In this document: in pieces, positions 45,073-53,931 of the stretch | Numbering within the stretch: position 1 is the first letter of the stretch | Layout: each line of letters starts with the position of its first letter | Source: Shewanella sp. | GTDB taxonomy: Bacteria > Pseudomonadota > Gammaproteobacteria > Enterobacterales > Shewanellaceae | Direction: 5' to 3' | NCBI RefSeq assembly: GCF_013214165.1 | Contig: NZ_JABSSM010000021.1 | Location: 1-64,000 of the forward strand | Length of the DNA: 64,000 nucleotides | Notes under the pieces: generated by a model | What the model was told of the DNA's origin: nothing | The model's input: only the letters and a program-made list of their open reading frames with translations | Database searches by the model: none | Made by a program: the position numbers and the translations under genes

Positions 45073-46350
45073 TTGGACGCCATCTCAACCAGCGCACTGC
45101 TCATCATCCTTGTCGTATTACTCATCATCTCAGCCTATTTTTCGGGCTCAGAAACCGCCATGATGACACTGAACCGCTATCGGCTTAAGCACCTAGCCTC
45201 CAGCGGTCATAAGGGGGCAAAACGCGCGATGACATTACTCGACCGGCCAGACAGACTCATAGGCCTGATCCTCATTGGCAATAACCTGGTCAACATCCTC
45301 GCCTCAGCTATCGCGACTATTATAGGTATGCGCTTGTTTGGCGATATGGGCTTGGCCATCTCGACCGGCGTACTCACCTTAGTGGTGCTGGTCTTCGCCG
45401 AGGTGACGCCGAAAACCATAGCGGCGCTGCACCCAGAGCGCGTCGCCTTCCCATCTAGCCTACTGCTTAAATGGTTGCTAGTTATCCTCTTACCCCTGGT
45501 CAAAGCAGTCAACTTGTTCACCTCAGGATTTCTGCATTTGCTGGGAATACGTTCCGTTAAAACCTCAGATGCCCTAAGCAAAGAGGAACTCAGAACCGTG
45601 GTTCACGAGGCGGGCGCACTCATTCCCAGGCGTCATCAGGAGATGTTGCTGTCGATAATGGACCTTGAAAAAGTGACCGTAGAAGACATCATGATCCCCC
45701 GCTCTGAGCTGTTCGCCATCAATATCAATGATGATTTCAAGAGCATCACCAAGCAGATGATCCAGAGCCCTCACACGCGGGTTCTGCTATTCAGAGACAA
45801 TATCGACGATGCCGTCGGCTTCGTGCATCTGCGCGATGCACTGCGTCTGCAGTCTAAGAATCAGTTCAGCAAGTCGTCCTTGCTTAGAGCGGTCAAAGAG
45901 CTCTACTTCATCCCAGAAGGGACGCCGCTCAATGTGCAACTGGGCAACTTCCAGCAGAACAAGGAACGTATCGGCTTAGTCGTAGATGAATACGGTGATA
46001 TTCAGGGGTTAGTCACCCTCGAAGACATACTTGAAGAGATAGTGGGCGATTTTACCACCTCATCGGAACCCACCCCGAGTGAAGAGATAAGCCAGCAACA
46101 AGATGGTAGCTTCGTTATCGAAGCCTGCATCAATATTCGGGAACTCAATAAAGAGATGAAATGGGACTTCCCCACCAACGGACCTAAGACCCTCAACGGT
46201 CTGATCATCGAGTATCTGGAAGATATTCCCACCCCCAATACCAGCATGCGTATTTCAGGCTACCCCATCGAAGTCATCGACGTGGCCGAAAATATGATTA
46301 AAACTGTACGCATCATACCCCATCATTACGAACTTCCAAAGAAGGCATAA
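45073..46350 (+). CDS. yfjD: CNNM/CorC-type transporter-associated protein YfjD
   Basis: A 425-residue membrane protein of the HlyC/CorC (DUF21-CBS-CorC) family, implicated in magnesium or cobalt handling. DUF21 with hydrophobic helices (residues 1-180), two CBS motifs (about 200-330; VEDIMIPRSELFAI and VVDEYGDIQGLVTLEDIL), and a C-terminal CorC_HlyC domain (345-415). The start is a TTG at 45073 with GGAG eight bases upstream, giving MDAISTSALLIIL, which aligns with the E. coli YfjD start. Follows ypjD, as in E. coli. Own terminator. Confidence 0.93.
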   Translation: MDAISTSALLIILVVLLIISAYFSGSETAMMTLNRYRLKHLASSGHKGAKRAMTLLDRPDRLIGLILIGNNLVNILASAIATIIGMRLFGDMGLAISTGVLTLVVLVFAEVTPKTIAALHPERVAFPSSLLLKWLLVILLPLVKAVNLFTSGFLHLLGIRSVKTSDALSKEELRTVVHEAGALIPRRHQEMLLSIMDLEKVTVEDIMIPRSELFAININDDFKSITKQMIQSPHTRVLLFRDNIDDAVGFVHLRDALRLQSKNQFSKSSLLRAVKELYFIPEGTPLNVQLGNFQQNKERIGLVVDEYGDIQGLVTLEDILEEIVGDFTTSSEPTPSEEISQQQDGSFVIEACINIRELNKEMKWDFPTNGPKTLNGLIIEYLEDIPTPNTSMRISGYPIEVIDVAENMIKTVRIIPHHYELPKKA

Positions 46351-46423
46351 AGGACTGTAGTGACTGTACTGGTGTAAAGAGTGCCGATGCAAAAGCACTG
46401 GTATTATAAAAAGTACTCACAGA

Positions 46424-46446
46424 AAAGGCGCATAATGCGCCTTTTT
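46424..46446 (+). terminator. Rho-independent terminator, yfjD
   Basis: AAAGGCGCA and TGCGCCTTT pair around TAA, followed by T. 74 bp after the gene. Confidence 0.85.
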
Positions 46447-46463
46447 CATTAATAGCATTCCAT

Positions 46464-46506
46464 GTAAGTATCTGGTCAGTTCAGATACTTACTCGCAATG
46501 GTATAA
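46464..46506. repeat. Hairpin plus 26-bp interspersed repeat, copy 2
   Basis: GTAAGTATCTG (46464-46474) and CAGATACTTAC (46482-46492) form a perfect 11-bp stem with a seven-base loop. From 46481 the sequence equals 39934-39959 for 26 bp. The upstream arm is absent at the first site. Confidence 0.8.
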
Positions 46507-46525
46507 CAGATACATCCGAGTTAGT

Positions 46526-47071
46526 CTAAAGTCTCGACTTCCGGCGCAGAGCCTCCAGCGCGCGGCGCTTTTCTACCGCCATGGGGGTTACCCGCTTATC
46601 TAACGCTTTCTCCAGCCCTAACATAAAATACAATTCTGCCATCAGGAAAAATGGCCCTATCAAGAGCTGGTTAAGATCATCGACAAACGCAGGCTTGGCC
46701 TTTTCATATTTATGGCCAATAAGCTGGAACACCCAGCCCACGGCAAACACGGCTATAGCTATCCACACTGCGCCTTGCACCTCGGTAACCAGATGGGAGG
46801 TATAGAGTACAGGCAGAATGAACAAGGTTAAGCCAATCGCCAGGCGGGCATGTAGTTTGAAATAATAGCTAAGCACACCAATAGCAAAAGCCGACGCCAT
46901 ATTGATGCTAATAGCGGGATCATCCCAGGCGAAAAAATTAACCGGGATAAGGTTTAGCAGTAAAAATATAGACCAGATGATCAAGGGCACCCCAACGAAG
47001 TGAGTCCTGATATTCTTCGGATTCAGGTGCACACTCTTATAAGTCGATAACTGCTCTTCGGCGGATTTCAT
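46526..47071 (-). CDS. Mpo1-like (DUF962) membrane protein
   Basis: A 181-residue membrane protein of the DUF962/Mpo1 family. In yeast Mpo1 is an iron-dependent dioxygenase acting on 2-hydroxy fatty acids. Candidate metal-binding His occur in VHLNPKNIRTHFVG near the N-terminus, the ABA-like YTSHLVTEV and IGHKYEKAKPAFVDDLNQLL. Four to five hydrophobic helices. The start at 47071 has GGGAGAAG upstream; a longer start at 47095 is possible. The substrate in bacteria is unknown. Confidence 0.85.
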   Translation of the reverse strand: MKSAEEQLSTYKSVHLNPKNIRTHFVGVPLIIWSIFLLLNLIPVNFFAWDDPAISINMASAFAIGVLSYYFKLHARLAIGLTLFILPVLYTSHLVTEVQGAVWIAIAVFAVGWVFQLIGHKYEKAKPAFVDDLNQLLIGPFFLMAELYFMLGLEKALDKRVTPMAVEKRRALEALRRKSRL

Positions 47072-47095
47072 CTGCTCTTCTCCCAAGATAATCAT

Positions 47096-47589
47096 ATTTA
47101 ATTATAGTGATTAAACTTTTCGCTTTTATTTAGATCGCCACTAGCTTGTAGTGTATGCAGCGACTAAGTGTGACGTTCGTCTCATTTAACACGATCCTAA
47201 CCTAATGGATTTCGCCCTGTTTTAATAGCGTAAAAGGTCAAAAACTTGCTGACTTAACGGATAACAAGTTTCTGAAATATCCTTTGAATAGGGTTCATTG
47301 GGCTTAATTGTTATTTGATTAGTTTGCTAAGTACCAATATTGCATTGTTATCTACCGCCTGTCCGGCGAGGAATGTGCGCTCTTTATTTTGACAAGGCTC
47401 TAATTCGCTACGACCCCTTTATCTGACATTGACCGCCATCACCGCCAGCAGTGTCAATATTTATGAACATCTGTGCGGCAATTGTTTTAGGTCTCAGCTA
47501 TCAGTTTTCGGCCTGATCGATATTGCATTTCATCCGGCCTTGCTAGTATTTCGGTAGCTAACAATTAAAAAATACCCAGGGAAATATCA
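47096..47589. other. Interval before the CoA-transferase gene, no gene supported
   Basis: About 490 bp, AT-rich. It must hold the promoters of two divergent genes. No clear operator, terminator or repeat was seen. Confidence 0.5.
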
Positions 47590-48876
47590 ATGGCACCAAT
47601 AGTATGTACTAGTGCGCTCGAAGCTGTCTCTCTGATCCAGAGTGGTGAAACCCTCTGGACCCATTCCATGGGAGCCACCCCCAGGCTGCTACTGGATGCC
47701 TTGGCGGAGCATGCCTTGAGCCGACAAGATCTAACTCTGCTGCAACTCCACACCGAGGGCGCCGAGTCACTGAGTAATGACAATCTCAAGGGGCACCTGC
47801 GCCATCGCTGCTTCTTCGGCGGCTTGCCGACACGGCGACTGCTGCAACAGGGAGACGCAGATTATGTGCCTATCTTCCTCTCCGAAGTGCCGAAATTGTT
47901 CCGCTCGGGGGAGCAGAAGATCGATACCGCAATCATTCAGGTCTCACCGCCGGACAAGCATGGCATCTGCTCGCTGGGGATCTCGGTGGAAGCCACGCTG
48001 GCGGCCTGTCAGGTGGCGGGCAAGATCATCGCCCATATCAACCCGCAGATGCCCCGCACCCACGGAGACGGTTTCATTCACTACAGTAAATTTGCCGCTG
48101 TCTATGAGGAGAGTTCAGCACTGCCACAACATCCGTTAGCCGCCAGCGATGCAGTCAGCTTGGCGATAGGCAATAACGTGGCCGAGCTGGTCAGAGACGG
48201 TGATTGTCTGCAGATGGGCATAGGCGCCATTCCCGATGCTGTACTCAGCTGTTTAGGGGGCCATAAAGACCTAGGGATCCATACCGAACTCTTCTCCGAC
48301 GGGGTGCTCAATCTGGTTGAGCTTGGGGCTGTCAACAACAGCAAGAAGAAGGTCTATCCAGGTAAGACAGTGACAGGCTTTGCCCTGGGCAGTCAACGCC
48401 TGTATGACTATGTCGATGATAACCCCTCGGTAATATTCATGGATATCGAGCAGGTTAATGACACCGCCATCATTCGCAAAAACCCCAATGTCATGGCGAT
48501 CAACTCGGCGCTGCAAATCGATATATCGGGCCAGATTTGTGCCGATTCCCTGGGCACTAAGATCTACTCTGGCGTAGGTGGCCAGATGGACTTTATTCGT
48601 GGTGCCGGCCTGTCCGAAGGTGGCCGCTCTGTGATTGCCCTGCCGAGCACCGCATCAGGGGGCAAGGTGTCGAGGATTGCCACCGTACTCTCACCCGGCG
48701 CTGGGGTGGTAACCACCCGAGCCCATGTCCACTATATCGTCACCGAATACGGCTGCGTAAACCTGCGGGGGCGCTCACTCATAGAGCGAGCCAGGGCACT
48801 TATCGATATTGCCCATCCTGACTTCAGGGAGCAGCTGTGTAGAGAGACCTTCGACATGTGGGGACTCAGTGTCTAG
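47590..48876 (+). CDS. Acetyl-CoA hydrolase/CoA-transferase family protein
   Basis: A 428-residue class I CoA-transferase of the acetyl-CoA hydrolase/4-hydroxybutyrate CoA-transferase type (PF02550 and PF13336). The glutamate segment GIHTELFSDGVLNLVELGAV (about residue 226), the GVGGQMDFIRGAGLSEGGRS region and HYIVTEYGCVNLRGRSL near 380 are conserved. It probably moves CoA between acyl groups and acetate or hydroxybutyrate; substrate not determined. AGGGAA lies before the ATG at 47590. The coding sequence looks more GC-rich than neighbours by eye. Confidence 0.9.
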   Translation: MAPIVCTSALEAVSLIQSGETLWTHSMGATPRLLLDALAEHALSRQDLTLLQLHTEGAESLSNDNLKGHLRHRCFFGGLPTRRLLQQGDADYVPIFLSEVPKLFRSGEQKIDTAIIQVSPPDKHGICSLGISVEATLAACQVAGKIIAHINPQMPRTHGDGFIHYSKFAAVYEESSALPQHPLAASDAVSLAIGNNVAELVRDGDCLQMGIGAIPDAVLSCLGGHKDLGIHTELFSDGVLNLVELGAVNNSKKKVYPGKTVTGFALGSQRLYDYVDDNPSVIFMDIEQVNDTAIIRKNPNVMAINSALQIDISGQICADSLGTKIYSGVGGQMDFIRGAGLSEGGRSVIALPSTASGGKVSRIATVLSPGAGVVTTRAHVHYIVTEYGCVNLRGRSLIERARALIDIAHPDFREQLCRETFDMWGLSV

Positions 48877-49031
48877 TGGCCATCTATACATATGAAGAAA
48901 AAATAAAATAAAAACTTTACTATCAATAGCTTGATATTAATAGAGTATATTATTAGTTAACTATAACTAGGTTTATTTCTCTGCTAGTAATATAAAGGAA
49001 ATCATCAGTAACAATTCGTTGGTGAAATAGG
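48877..49031. other. AT-rich spacer before GNAT remnant
   Basis: About 155 bp, strongly AT-rich, between the CoA-transferase gene and the minus-strand GNAT remnant. No gene or terminator was recognised. Confidence 0.4.
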
Positions 49032-49172
49032 CTAGGCTGCCTTTACAACTGGTTTTTGCCAGAACAGGGCATCGCTATTTTTTATGTTTAATTGATAGAG
49101 TTCGAAGCCATATTTTCTGTAGGCATTCTGTGCAGTTTTATTGCCTTCTTGGACTTTTAAGCTGACTTTTCA
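49032..49172 (-). pseudogene. GNAT acetyltransferase C-terminal remnant
   Basis: The minus strand reads KVQEGNKTAQNAYRKYGFEL, then YQLNIKN and FWQKPVV, ending at TAG 49032-49034. The N-x-x-A-x-x-x-Y-x-x-x-GFE pattern is the last conserved motif of GNAT acetyltransferases. A TGA stop precedes it in frame, and no 5' part exists, so only the last 40 or so codons survive. It lies directly after the dsdC stop. Confidence 0.7.
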
Positions 49173-49175
49173 AAC

Positions 49176-50132
49176 TCATAAACTGTCACACCTATTGGCG
49201 ACAGTACCCTCACCGGCCTGCAGTTTTAGCCAGTTGAGGAAGGCCTGGACTCTCGGGTTTGGCTCTGCATCGGCGCTATAAACCGCATGATACTGGTAGC
49301 TGGCGGGAGTACTTAATGAGGTGAAAGGCGCGATTAGTTCACCGCTTCGTAGGCGTTTATCCACCAAGCGCTTACGGCCTATGGCGAGTCCCGCATTGTT
49401 CATGGCGGCAATAACGGCCAAATCAGAACGATCGAAGCTTAAGCTGCGACTATTGTCTATGCCCGTAATTTGATGATGCTTCGCCCACTCTAACCACTCG
49501 GCATTATAGGCCGCCTGTGGCCAAGCTTTGCAATCATGCAGCAAGGTGCATTGACTCAAGTTGTGTGGTTTACCGATAAGATCGAACCGCTCGGCATAAC
49601 TTGGGCTACATACTGGCGTCACTGCTTCAGACATCAGCTCTATGCTGGCTAGGCCAGGAAAGGGCCCACTGGCATAATAGAGGGCCACATCGATAAATTG
49701 GGTGCGAAAGTTAACATCTTGGTTCCCCGTAAGAATATCGAGCTGAATAGCGGGATAAGCTTGATGAAAATCATGAATACGCGGCACCAGCCAACACTGA
49801 GTGATAGAAGGGCGAGCATAGATAGTGAGCCTGCCCGATAATTCGTTGGTTCGAATCTCATTAAGCTCTTCATCTAACTGGGAGAATAATAAGGTACAAC
49901 TGCGAAATAGCCGCGCTCCTTCTTCGGTCAATTTAAGTTGCTTATGTAAACGATGAAACAGCTTAAAGCCAAGCTCTTGCTCAAGCTTGCCAATTCTATG
50001 GCTGACCGCACTGGGTGTCAGACACAGAACCTCAGCAGTCTGGGTAAAAGACAGGTGCTGCGCCGCATTAACGAAGGTATTGAGGTTCGCCAATTGACTC
50101 GCGCCCAGTTGTGCATGCCTGCCTTGATACAT
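49176..50132 (-). CDS. dsdC: LysR-type activator of D-serine catabolism, DsdC-like
   Basis: A 318-residue LysR-family protein. The N-terminal helix-turn-helix is FTQTAEVLCLTPSAVSHRIG (about 29-48). SGRLTIYARPSITQCWLVPR and the later FDRSDLAVIAAMNNAGLAIG and RKRLVDKRLRSGEL match E. coli DsdC closely. It lies 48 bp downstream of dsdA on the same strand, unlike the divergent E. coli arrangement. It would activate dsdA with D-serine as inducer. The last residues run close to a GNAT remnant. Confidence 0.9.
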   Translation of the reverse strand: MYQGRHAQLGASQLANLNTFVNAAQHLSFTQTAEVLCLTPSAVSHRIGKLEQELGFKLFHRLHKQLKLTEEGARLFRSCTLLFSQLDEELNEIRTNELSGRLTIYARPSITQCWLVPRIHDFHQAYPAIQLDILTGNQDVNFRTQFIDVALYYASGPFPGLASIELMSEAVTPVCSPSYAERFDLIGKPHNLSQCTLLHDCKAWPQAAYNAEWLEWAKHHQITGIDNSRSLSFDRSDLAVIAAMNNAGLAIGRKRLVDKRLRSGELIAPFTSLSTPASYQYHAVYSADAEPNPRVQAFLNWLKLQAGEGTVANRCDSL

Positions 50133-50180
50133 AAGCTCTTGTTCCCCTCAAATTAATCGATACGCATCACGGTACGAGTA

Positions 50181-51524
50181 TTACTTCTGCCTTAATAATT
50201 CCTCAGCACGTTCGAGATACTTATTCATCTCATCCGTTGGCACCATGCCGCCGCCAGTCGCCCACACCAAGTGAGTCGCATTGGCCAATTTACCTTTAAA
50301 GCCCATTCTATCGAGGTAAGCATCATTGGCAAGCACATGGACGATACCGGGTACGCCAGCAAGGGCTGATGGCTCAAGCTTAAATTGCTCAGTTTTGTAC
50401 ATCATCCCCAATAATGTATACATCTCATCGTCTTTGATGGTGATATAACCATCAAGCATTCGCTCCATCGCCCTACCGACAAATCCTGATGCACGTCCCA
50501 CAGCCAAACCGTCAGCAGCGGTAATGTTATCTATGCCTAAGTCTTGCACCGAAATATTATCATGTAAGCCGGTGTGCACGCCTAGCAACATGCAGGGAGA
50601 CTGAGTCGGCTCGGCGAAGATACAATGAACATTGTCGCCAAAAGTCTGCTTAAGGCCAAATGCCACGCCGCCAGGGCCGCCGCCAACACCACATGGAAGA
50701 TACACAAATAGCGGATGCTCAGCATCAACCAATATCCCCTGATCGATAAACTGTTGTTGCAGGCGCTCACCGGCAACGGCGTAACCTAAGAACAAGGACG
50801 TAGAGTTTTCATCATCGACAAAGTGGCAGAAAGGGTCTTTGAGTGCTTCTTCACGACCACGTTCAACGGCAATGCTATAGTCAAATTCATACTCGACCAC
50901 ATTAACCCCATGACTACGCAATTTATCCTTTTTCCACTGTCGAGCGTCAGATGACATATGCACGCTCACCTTAAAGCCTAGCGTTGCACTCATGATACCG
51001 ATAGATAGACCTAAGTTGCCTGTAGAGCCCACGGCTATTTTATATTTGCCGAAGAAGGCTCTAAATTCATCTGAGTCTACCTTGCTGTAATCATCATCAA
51101 GACTGAGTAGGCCAGCTTCTAGTGCCAATTTCTCGGCGTGTTCTAGTACTTCATGAATGCCACCTCTAGCCTTAATTGAACCAGAAATAGGCAGTAACGC
51201 ATCAAGCTTGATCATCATTTTACCCGGCAGCTCACACTCATAGCGCTCAGCCAACGCAGCTTGCATGGCAGGAATGGCCTGTAATGGTGACTCGATTATG
51301 CCATTCGTCCCGCGAGTATCTGCAAAAGTACGACAAAAGAAAGGCGCGAATCGTTGTAAACGTTCGCTGGCATCTTGCACATCTTTATCGGTCAAGCCTA
51401 CATAAGGCAGCGCCGTGGCGTGATCGGTAATATTTGGGTTAAACCAGCTCAGAGGCTCAAGGTTAATCAGCTTCTGCAGTAATGGAAACTCGTTGAGCAA
51501 TTGTTCAATTTGTTGTTTATTCAT
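50181..51524 (-). CDS. dsdA: D-serine dehydratase
   Basis: PLP enzyme turning D-serine into pyruvate and ammonia. At 447 residues it is full length. The PLP lysine is in [16 protein letters not shown] (about residue 118), the phosphate-binding loop in [13 protein letters not shown], and [17 protein letters not shown] is conserved. ATG start at 51524. Probably co-transcribed with dsdC. It allows growth on, or detoxification of, D-serine. Confidence 0.97.
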   Translation of the reverse strand: MNKQQIEQLLNEFPLLQKLINLEPLSWFNPNITDHATALPYVGLTDKDVQDASERLQRFAPFFCRTFADTRGTNGIIESPLQAIPAMQAALAERYECELPGKMMIKLDALLPISGSIKARGGIHEVLEHAEKLALEAGLLSLDDDYSKVDSDEFRAFFGKYKIAVGSTGNLGLSIGIMSATLGFKVSVHMSSDARQWKKDKLRSHGVNVVEYEFDYSIAVERGREEALKDPFCHFVDDENSTSLFLGYAVAGERLQQQFIDQGILVDAEHPLFVYLPCGVGGGPGGVAFGLKQTFGDNVHCIFAEPTQSPCMLLGVHTGLHDNISVQDLGIDNITAADGLAVGRASGFVGRAMERMLDGYITIKDDEMYTLLGMMYKTEQFKLEPSALAGVPGIVHVLANDAYLDRMGFKGKLANATHLVWATGGGMVPTDEMNKYLERAEELLRQK

Positions 51525-52138
51525 AATCGGCTCTTCTATACAAGTTGAGATAATAAGATCCCGCCAAGGGAGACAAGTGATGCCAATACGGTAGCGGCGG
51601 TGAAATACTTGAAGGTGTGTTGAATTGTATTAATTTAAAATGATTCAAGCTCACGGTGATAGCCTACGCTCCTTTGTGGATGGCAAGTATGGGGCAGCCT
51701 AAAAAAATAGACAAAGTATGAATATTTTTGCATTGGTTGAACCTGATTCACCCTAAACCTCGGCAACAAATAGACAGTAAAGCACTAACAGAGCACTAAA
51801 AATTGGCTAAAAAAGGACTAGAAAAGAACGGAGATTGTTAATGGCTGAATTTAGAGGGCGAAACATGGTTAAGCATCCCAGAAAATACGCTTGGTCACGA
51901 CAAGTTTAGAGCCAGCATCCAAGCACATTTAACTGTAAGATTTGGCCTCCTAGCCTAAAACATCCAACCAATAGACAATGCGATATTAGGTTGAGCACGG
52001 TAAAACCTGCCGTACCTTGTAGGAGCGACTTTAGCCGCGAAAAACACAACATACACAGGGGCCATCGCTGATTAAATATGCTTCAAAATACGGTTCTAAA
52101 TATCAGTAAGATGTAATCGAAGAAGGAAGATAACTCAG
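51525..52138. other. Gene-free interval upstream of dsdA
   Basis: About 610 bp. It must contain the dsdA promoter. A REP-like palindrome lies at 52018-52043. No gene is supported. Confidence 0.5.
52018..52043. repeat. REP-like palindrome
   Basis: TTGTAGGAGCGACTTTAGCC followed by GCGAAA resembles the TGTAGGAGCGG-N-CCGCGA type REP hairpins associated with RAYT transposases. The core GCG...CGC pairs around CTTTAGC. The RAYT gene at 83-1063 could be its partner. Confidence 0.55.
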
Positions 52139-52336
52139 TGTAGATACGGCTGCGAGCTTCCAAAACAGGGACGTTTTGGCAGAGCCCACATGGAAGTGTT
52201 CACGGCGTCTCGCAGAAGTAGCTGCACATTAAGCGAGCCGCAGGCTATAGGTAAAATGACACTATAACCTTCAACTATCTGTCCAATACCAATGAAGTAA
52301 AAGAGAAAATGCAATCCACCTTCATTCGAAGGTAAC
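52139..52336 (+). repeat. Structured interspersed repeat, copy D1
   Basis: Starts GTGTAGATACGG. Outer stem P1 is CTGCGAG (52150-52156) with CTCGCAG (52209-52215). Stem P2 is CCAAAAC (52160-52166), loop AGGGAC, GTTTTGG (52173-52179). The tail from about 52220 ends in CTTCATTCGAAGG, as in the other copies. Confidence 0.8.
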
Positions 52337-52340
52337 TAAG

Positions 52341-52470
52341 TTTTCGGTGACTCGCAGAACCTTCTCAAAATATAGAGTGCACATCCCCCGCCGGAGGCGA
52401 TAGGTTACAATGAAGGTACGACCTTCAAAATATTACCAAGTACCAACTTAAAGGGATAACCAAGTCTTAT
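52341..52470 (+). repeat. Structured interspersed repeat, copy D2 (head missing)
   Basis: Begins at the P1' side (GTGACTCGCAGAACCTTCTC) and carries the tail with GAAGG-TACGA-CCTTC and TACCAACTT, closest to copy C. Its head is lost. It abuts the stop codon of acpS. Confidence 0.75.
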
Positions 52471-52472
52471 CC

Positions 52473-52871
52473 TTAAGACTCCAGAATTACTGTTGCAGTA
52501 GCGTAGTGCTGCTCATCGGCTATAGATATGTGCCCTCTCACACCACCAAGCAGCGCGAGTCTTTCAGCCGCGCCGCCACTGAAACTCACCAAGGGTGCGC
52601 CATTGGCGTCATTGCTTATCTCGATATGCTGAAACGAGACGCCGCGGCCAATACCAGTGCCTAAGGCTTTGGCGGCAGCTTCTTTGGCGGCGAAACGCTT
52701 CGCCAGATAACGTCCGGGTTTCGATGAAGCGATAAAAATCGCCATCTCCAATTCGGTAAGTACACGCTTGGCTAAACGGCACTGAGCCAGGCCGTCAAGA
52801 TCTCCTGCGGCTGGCACTTTTTGCTCGATACGTTCAATCTCGGCGATATCGGTACCTAGACCAACAATCAT
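52473..52871 (-). CDS. acpS: Holo-[acyl-carrier-protein] synthase
   Basis: A 132-residue 4'-phosphopantetheinyl transferase activating acyl carrier protein. IVGLGTDIAEIERIE at the start and RYLAKRFAAKEAAAKALGTG (about 54-73) hold the magnesium-binding Asp and Glu. Last gene of the rpoE-to-acpS gene run, 92 bp after pdxJ, with a large palindrome in between. Its stop abuts repeat copy D2. Confidence 0.96.
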   Translation of the reverse strand: MIVGLGTDIAEIERIEQKVPAAGDLDGLAQCRLAKRVLTELEMAIFIASSKPGRYLAKRFAAKEAAAKALGTGIGRGVSFQHIEISNDANGAPLVSFSGGAAERLALLGGVRGHISIADEQHYATATVILES

Positions 52872-52898
52872 ATATATCCTTAAAATCTGATAAGTATC

Positions 52899-52942
52899 GA
52901 GTTCCTAGGTACTAGGATTTTGAGCCTAGGATCTAGGAACTC
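52899..52942. repeat. CTAG-rich nested palindrome between pdxJ and acpS
   Basis: GAGTTCCTAG (52899-52908) and CTAGGAACTC (52933-52942) form a perfect 10-bp outer stem, with CTAGG and CCTAG arms nested inside. Four CTAG tetramers occur within 44 bp. A related stretch (GTTCCTAGGAAACTAGC) lies near 39866. Confidence 0.75.
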
Positions 52943-52963
52943 GCACCTGGAAACTTACTGTAT

Positions 52964-53701
52964 TTATTCGCCTCTGCGACCTTCGTTCATCAGTTGCTTC
53001 ATGTCTCTGACCGCTTTATCTAAGCCATCGATGACGGCGCGGGCTATGATGGCGTGACCTATGTTCAGCTCATACAGCTCTGGGATGGCGGCGATTGGCT
53101 TAACGTTGTGATAGTGAAGTCCATGGCCTGCATTGACGATTAAGCCCTTAGAATGAGCGTAAGTAGCCATTTCCTTGATGCGTGCAAGCTCCTTGGCTTC
53201 TTCCACTTCGTCTGCGGCATCGGCGTAGCAACCTGTGTGGATCTCAATCAGAGGTGCCTTCACGGCAACGGCGGCATCGATCTGAGCCTTATCGGCATCG
53301 ATAAATAGCGAGACCTTAACCCCTACATCATCCAGACGTTGTATTGCAGCGGCTATCTTGCCCATCTGGCCCGCGACATCTAAGCCGCCTTCCGTGGTGA
53401 GTTCTTCACGTTTCTCGGGCACCAGACACACGTATGTCGGTTTAACTTCACAGGCGATATCGAGCATCTCATCGGTGACCGCCATCTCGAAATTCATCCG
53501 AGTCTTAAGCGTTTTCGCCAACAGATAGATGTCTCTGTCTATGATATGACGTCTGTCTTCTCGCAAGTGCACTGTGATGCCTTCGGCGCCAGCATGCTCT
53601 GCGACTGCGGCGGCATGAACGGGATCGGGATACGAGGTCCCACGGGCCTGACGTAGAGTGGCAATGTGATCGATATTAACGCCAAGTAAGATGCGGCTCA
53701 T
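52964..53701 (-). CDS. pdxJ: Pyridoxine 5'-phosphate synthase
   Basis: A 245-residue TIM-barrel enzyme condensing 1-deoxyxylulose 5-phosphate with 3-amino-1-hydroxyacetone phosphate. [21 protein letters not shown] (shown here by [12 protein letters not shown]), [10 protein letters not shown] and [12 protein letters not shown] contain the active-site His and Glu. ATG start 53701, length typical. Confidence 0.97.
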   Translation of the reverse strand: MSRILLGVNIDHIATLRQARGTSYPDPVHAAAVAEHAGAEGITVHLREDRRHIIDRDIYLLAKTLKTRMNFEMAVTDEMLDIACEVKPTYVCLVPEKREELTTEGGLDVAGQMGKIAAAIQRLDDVGVKVSLFIDADKAQIDAAVAVKAPLIEIHTGCYADAADEVEEAKELARIKEMATYAHSKGLIVNAGHGLHYHNVKPIAAIPELYELNIGHAIIARAVIDGLDKAVRDMKQLMNEGRRGE

Positions 53702-53931
53702 TGAGTATCCTCAGAAAAATAGGGTAAGTTTGCGGCGACTTACGCGTCGTCAAACGGATGGGAGTATTGTACTCAGGTTATATGGAAAGGTGAAACGGCA
53801 AAACACTTGCGACAACAGATAGTATGCATAAATACCATCTAAAGATTCAAGATAACAAGGGATTTAACGGGTTTTCGTTTTCACAATTTGAAATTAAGCG
53901 GTTTCAGTGGCTCTGATTTAAGTCGCTCAAA

